Below are positions 6,201 through 8,589 of a DNA stretch of 8,589 nucleotides, in pieces. Origin of the DNA: an uncultured Oscillospiraceae bacterium (lineage in GTDB: Bacteria; Bacillota; Clostridia; Oscillospirales; Oscillospiraceae). Position 1 is the first letter of the stretch. Every line of letters starts with the position of its first letter. The notes under the pieces are model-generated. The model saw only the letters and a program-made list of their open reading frames with translations, was not told the DNA's origin and searched no databases. The DNA is taken from positions 1 to 8,589 of the forward strand of contig CAKTNN010000054.1 of assembly GCA_934589065.1 (NCBI GenBank), given 5' to 3'. The position numbers and the translations under genes are program-made.

Positions 6201-8589
6201 TCCAGCAATTCATACATAAACTGCTGAACATAGGATTTATCAATCCAGGTAGCACCCAGCCGCACCTCAATTTCCGATGCTTCCAGATCTTTGGGCTGGG
6301 CCGCCCGGAGCGCTTCCACATTGCTCTGATACATGGGGTTCTCCGCTGCGGCAGCTTCCGCTTCTTTCAGCTTTTGCCGCACGTTGCCGGACAGATATTC
6401 GTCCGCAGTGACCCATCCCGCGTAATCTTCCAGCGTCCCCAGCTTGGGATCGTGGAAGATGACACCTTGCAGGTCGTCGGTCAGCTCGTCTATGGACTTT
6501 CCGGACAGACTGGACATATACCCCAGGTCTATGCAGGCCCGTTCCCCAATAGAGATCGTCAGGGCCTCCACAGCGGTATCTACAGAAGTCACGACCTTGT
6601 GGGGCTGAATGGTGCGTTTGGAGAACATATCTGCCTTACGCTGGAAGTTCCCATCATCGTCCAGAATTTCCAGAGCGCACAGGAGATAGTAGGCAGAATC
6701 ATCCGAGAAAGCCAGCCGATTTCCACGGCTGTTGAGAATGCCGTACTTTTCCGTGAAACTGTCGTAGAGAGTATTCAGCTCAGCCTGCTTCTGCTGGATG
6801 GCACTGTCCGGGGTATATTCGTCCATCTGCAAATCAATGAGCTGTCGAACACAGTCTTTCAGGCCAATCATGCCCTTGATCCGCTCTCTGGCGGTATTGT
6901 TCAATTGAGGGCGCACCATGACGCTGTTTTCCCGGAAATAGACCTCCCCATCTACCAGGGCATAGGAGAAGTTCTTCACGTCCGGGTCAGCGGGGATAGT
7001 GTCCCGGATTTCTTCGCCTTCTCCCAGATCAGGCAGCTCCGCCTCCTGATAGGTGCCGTGGATGCGCTGCACTGCTTCATGGAGCTGGTCTGCAAGGGAA
7101 ATATCCTCCAACGGCTCCACGGTATAGTCCATGCCGTGGGCCGTGCTTTCGGAACTGTTTCTGCCCATGACCATTTCCGGATGGTCCAGGAAATAGCTGT
7201 TGATGGCATATCCATCTTCCGTTTGTCCCAGATGTACCCAATCCGCTTCTATATCCATCGCCCGGTCACGCCTTTGCAAGAACAGAATATCCGACACTAC
7301 CTCCGTACCGGCATTGGCCTTAAAAGCGGTGTTGGGTAATCGGATAGCACCTAATAGGTCAGCCCTCTGGGCGAGGTACTTGCGGACGCTGGGGTTCTGG
7401 GCATCCATGGTATAGCGGCTGGTCACGAAAGCGACTACACCACCGGGGCGTACCTGGTCCAGCGTTTTGGCGAAGAAATAATTGTGGATGTTGAAGCCCA
7501 GCTTGTTATAGGCAGGGTCATTTACTTTGTACTGGCCAAAAGGCACATTGCCTACCGCAAGGTCAAAGAAGTCTCTGCGGTCTGTGGTTTCAAATCCAGC
7601 GATGGTGATATTGGCTTTGGGATAAAGCTGCTTGGCGATCCGTCCGGTGATGGAATCCAGTTCCACGCCATAGAGACGGCTGCCTCGCATATTTTCCGGG
7701 AGCATTCCAAAGAAATTGCCGATACCCATAGAAGGCTCCAGGATGTTGCCGGTCTGGAAGCCCAGATTGCCCACAGCTTCATAAATAGCACGGATAACCG
7801 TGGGGCTGGTGTAGTGGGCGTTCAGCGTGGATGCGCGGGCGGCAGTGTATTCTTCTGGGGTAAGCGCAGCCTTTAGTGCCTGGTATTCGGATGCCCAGCC
7901 AGCTTTGCTTTCGTCAAAAGCATCCGGCAGGCCGCCCCAACCCACATAGCGGGAAAGAACTTGCTGCTGGTCAGGACTTGCCTGCAAGCCCTCCGCCTCC
8001 AAGTGCTTTAACAGCTGAATGGCATTGAGATTTGCCTGGAATTTCGCCTTTGCGCCACCAGCGCCCAGGTCATCGTCTGTGATATGGAAATTCTGAGCAT
8101 TCCGATGGTTTGCCGCCTTGAAGTCGGCATAGGATGCTTTTTCCGCTGCGGAAGCACTGGGGAACTCCTGCCATTGACCGTCAATGAGGATGGATACCGC
8201 AGGGCTGTGTGCGGGAGGCTCGTCTGGTTCAGCTTGTGAAATGGCATCGTCCGGGTCGGGAATAAGCTCGCCCATTTCTGAAAGCGCCGCCTGCCCCTCA
8301 TGTTCCAGAATCAGCTTTTCTTTATTGCTCATGGCGGGTGGTTCAGGCTCGGCGGGTTCCGCAGAGGGCGGGTCATGCTCCGGTTCCGGGACATGAAGCG
8401 TTTGGATTTCTATGTCGTAGGGCAAGTGCGTTTTCTCGGCGGGATAGAACGCGACGGGTTTAGTGACGGGCTGCGGCTGCTCCCGTTCCTGTTCTTCAAC
8501 AAACGAGCGTACAAACGCAATGTGTTCAGCGCGGAAGATGGGAAAGCCCTGCCTGTTTTGAAAAGTCACATCGCGCAGAGATACTTCAT
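3218..8589 (-). CDS. Large SNF2/DEAD-type helicase with N6-adenine methyltransferase domain (DarB-like), 5' end outside window
   Basis: Giant fused protein; residue numbers count from the GTG at 8569. Residues ~30-130 are an acidic, proline-rich linker. Residues ~190-440 form a DNA adenine methyltransferase-like domain: SAM-binding motif I ILEPSMGIGNFFG (E278-P279) and a catalytic-loop motif NVPFG (341-345) in place of NPPY/F. Residues ~930-1500 are a superfamily 2 helicase: Walker A HEVGAGKT (K958), DEAH box (1116-1119), motif III ATGTP (1166-1170), STAKMGAGTN (~1428-1437) and motif VI QRKGRIERQGN (1459-1469, R1463 and R1466 as candidate arginine fingers). A short coiled coil (~1568-1592) and a conserved C-terminal domain (~1625-1750) follow. 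Frame analysis shows no stop from 8569 to the window edge and no ribosome binding site before the GTG, so I treat the gene as partial. Known relatives include phage P1 DarB, an antirestriction protein; a protective or DNA-processing role here is inferred. The TGA stop overlaps the next ATG. Confidence 0.92.
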   Translation of the reverse strand, partial: EVSLRDVTFQNRQGFPIFRAEHIAFVRSFVEEQEREQPQPVTKPVAFYPAEKTHLPYDIEIQTLHVPEPEHDPPSAEPAEPEPPAMSNKEKLILEHEGQAALSEMGELIPDPDDAISQAEPDEPPAHSPAVSILIDGQWQEFPSASAAEKASYADFKAANHRNAQNFHITDDDLGAGGAKAKFQANLNAIQLLKHLEAEGLQASPDQQQVLSRYVGWGGLPDAFDESKAGWASEYQALKAALTPEEYTAARASTLNAHYTSPTVIRAIYEAVGNLGFQTGNILEPSMGIGNFFGMLPENMRGSRLYGVELDSITGRIAKQLYPKANITIAGFETTDRRDFFDLAVGNVPFGQYKVNDPAYNKLGFNIHNYFFAKTLDQVRPGGVVAFVTSRYTMDAQNPSVRKYLAQRADLLGAIRLPNTAFKANAGTEVVSDILFLQRRDRAMDIEADWVHLGQTEDGYAINSYFLDHPEMVMGRNSSESTAHGMDYTVEPLEDISLADQLHEAVQRIHGTYQEAELPDLGEGEEIRDTIPADPDVKNFSYALVDGEVYFRENSVMVRPQLNNTARERIKGMIGLKDCVRQLIDLQMDEYTPDSAIQQKQAELNTLYDSFTEKYGILNSRGNRLAFSDDSAYYLLCALEILDDDGNFQRKADMFSKRTIQPHKVVTSVDTAVEALTISIGERACIDLGYMSSLSGKSIDELTDDLQGVIFHDPKLGTLEDYAGWVTADEYLSGNVRQKLKEAEAAAAENPMYQSNVEALRAAQPKDLEASEIEVRLGATWIDKSYVQQFMYELLDTPFYLKRYIHVEYSPYTAAWNISGKGKIYSNDIAAWNTYGTDYVNAYEILEDSLNLRDVRVYDTVRDETGKEKRVLNSKQTTLAQQKQQLIRDAFKDWIWADPTRRQTLVEQYNQEMNSIRPREYDGSHIVFAGMNPEISLREHQRNAIAHVLYGGNTLLAHEVGAGKTFEMVGAAMEAKRLGLCRKSLFVVPNHLTEQWASEFLRLYPSANILVTKQKDFETRNRKKFCARIATGDYDAVIIGHSQFEKIPISQERQEALLKNQIEEISTGIWELKVNRAERFTVKQMERAKRSLEGRLEKLQAEHKKDDVVTFEELGVDRLFVDEAHSYKNLFLYTKMQNVAGLSTSDAQKSSDMFAKCRYMDELTGNRGVIFATGTPVSNSMTELYTMQRYLQYDRLQEMGMIHFDCWSSRFGETVTALELAPEGKGYRPRTRFSRFFNLPELMNIFREVADIKTADQLHLPVPEVEYHNVAAKPSEVQRELVQELSERAALIHSGSVSPDVDNMLKITSDGRKLGLDQRIINPAFPDDPESKVNLCVGNILQVWRDGEADKLTQLVFCDVSTPQAAVKAKSTALDPLGGIAKPFTVYEDIRTKLIAQGIPPEQIAFIHDANSEAKKKELFGKVRSGQVRVLLGSTAKMGAGTNVQDRLVAIHDLDCPWRPGDLAQRKGRIERQGNLNKKVHVFRYVTEGTFDAYLWQTVENKQKFISQIMSSKNPVRSCEDVDEVALSFAEIKALCAGDPRIKERMDLDVDVARLKIMKADYKTKQYRLEDSLIHTFPAEIAKTKEQIESLKADMQTLSEHPHPESGFAGMTVLTDTLLERENAGAALIEAAKQATGLDPVEIGTYRGFAMSVTLENFGKKYVLTMRGKLHHPAELGSDPKGNLIRLDNALSQMPLRLQAMQTHLEETYHQQAAAKVEVGKPWPYEQELQDKTARLIFLDAELNLDAGGQSEPEPVIAKSSRPSILSRLKSTPPQSKNPKQKKHHEEVR
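3225..3231 (-). promoter_or_regulatory. Ribosome binding site of the DUF3848/3849 gene inside the helicase 3' end
   Basis: AGGAGGT on the minus strand lies within the last codons of the large helicase gene. It is 4 bases (from AGGAGG) before ATG 3221 and 7 bases before the second ATG at 3218. Together with the ATGA stop/start overlap it indicates translational coupling of the two genes. Confidence 0.75.

Noticed and set aside
5936..7339. 467-residue plus-strand reading frame
   Set aside because: It is antisense to the methyltransferase-helicase gene, with no start signals and no recognisable domain.
8260..8332. Internal ATG at 8332 (MSNKEKL) as the start of the large gene
   Set aside because: No ribosome binding site precedes it, and coding sequence continues in frame upstream through a typical Pro/Glu-rich linker to the window edge.
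1..8589. CRISPR arrays, tRNA/rRNA genes, insertion sequences, attachment sites
   Set aside because: No regularly spaced direct repeats, no cloverleaf or rRNA sequence, no transposase or recombinase and no recognisable element end were seen on either strand.

Overview
The window is part of the mobilisation/DNA-processing module of an integrative and conjugative element. It most resembles the Tn1549/CTn-type elements of gut Clostridia. The organism is inferred to be a Firmicute (Clostridia, Oscillospiraceae/Lachnospiraceae-like). The grounds are strong AGGAGG-type ribosome binding sites, mid-range GC, and a gene order of large helicase, DUF3848/DUF3849 protein, MobC, CD1845-like membrane protein and relaxase. 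The species cannot be fixed from the sequence.

All five supported genes lie on the minus strand, so transcription runs from high to low coordinates. First (8589 to 3218) is a very large protein that enters from outside the window. It joins an N6-adenine methyltransferase-like domain to an SNF2/DEAD-type superfamily 2 helicase. A DUF3848-DUF3849 protein follows (3221-2391), overlapping the large gene by 4 bases. A MobC-like relaxosome accessory protein starts 3 bases later (2387-2058). After a 67-base gap with a plausible sigma-A promoter comes a 93-residue membrane protein of the CD1845 type (1990-1709). A strong terminator-like hairpin (1704-1676) lies between its stop codon and the ribosome binding site of the last gene, a MOBP-type relaxase of 469 residues (1653-244).

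Downstream of the relaxase, positions 233-100 hold five closely packed inverted repeats. One carries, on the minus strand, a match to the YATCCTG|Y nick consensus of IncP/Ti-type origins of transfer. I read this as the element's oriT, with the predicted nick between positions 168 and 167.

Inferred working model: MobC and the relaxase form the relaxosome on oriT and nick it, and the relaxase stays attached to the transferred strand. The large methyltransferase-helicase belongs to the same broad class as phage P1 DarB and other 'polyvalent' proteins of mobile elements. With the DUF3848/3849 protein, it may help process or protect the incoming DNA. Recombinase, type IV secretion, replication and cargo genes are not in this window. 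The gene set itself belongs to known families. The parts most worth a second look are the structured oriT, the terminator/leader in front of the relaxase, and a near-perfect palindrome just before mobC.
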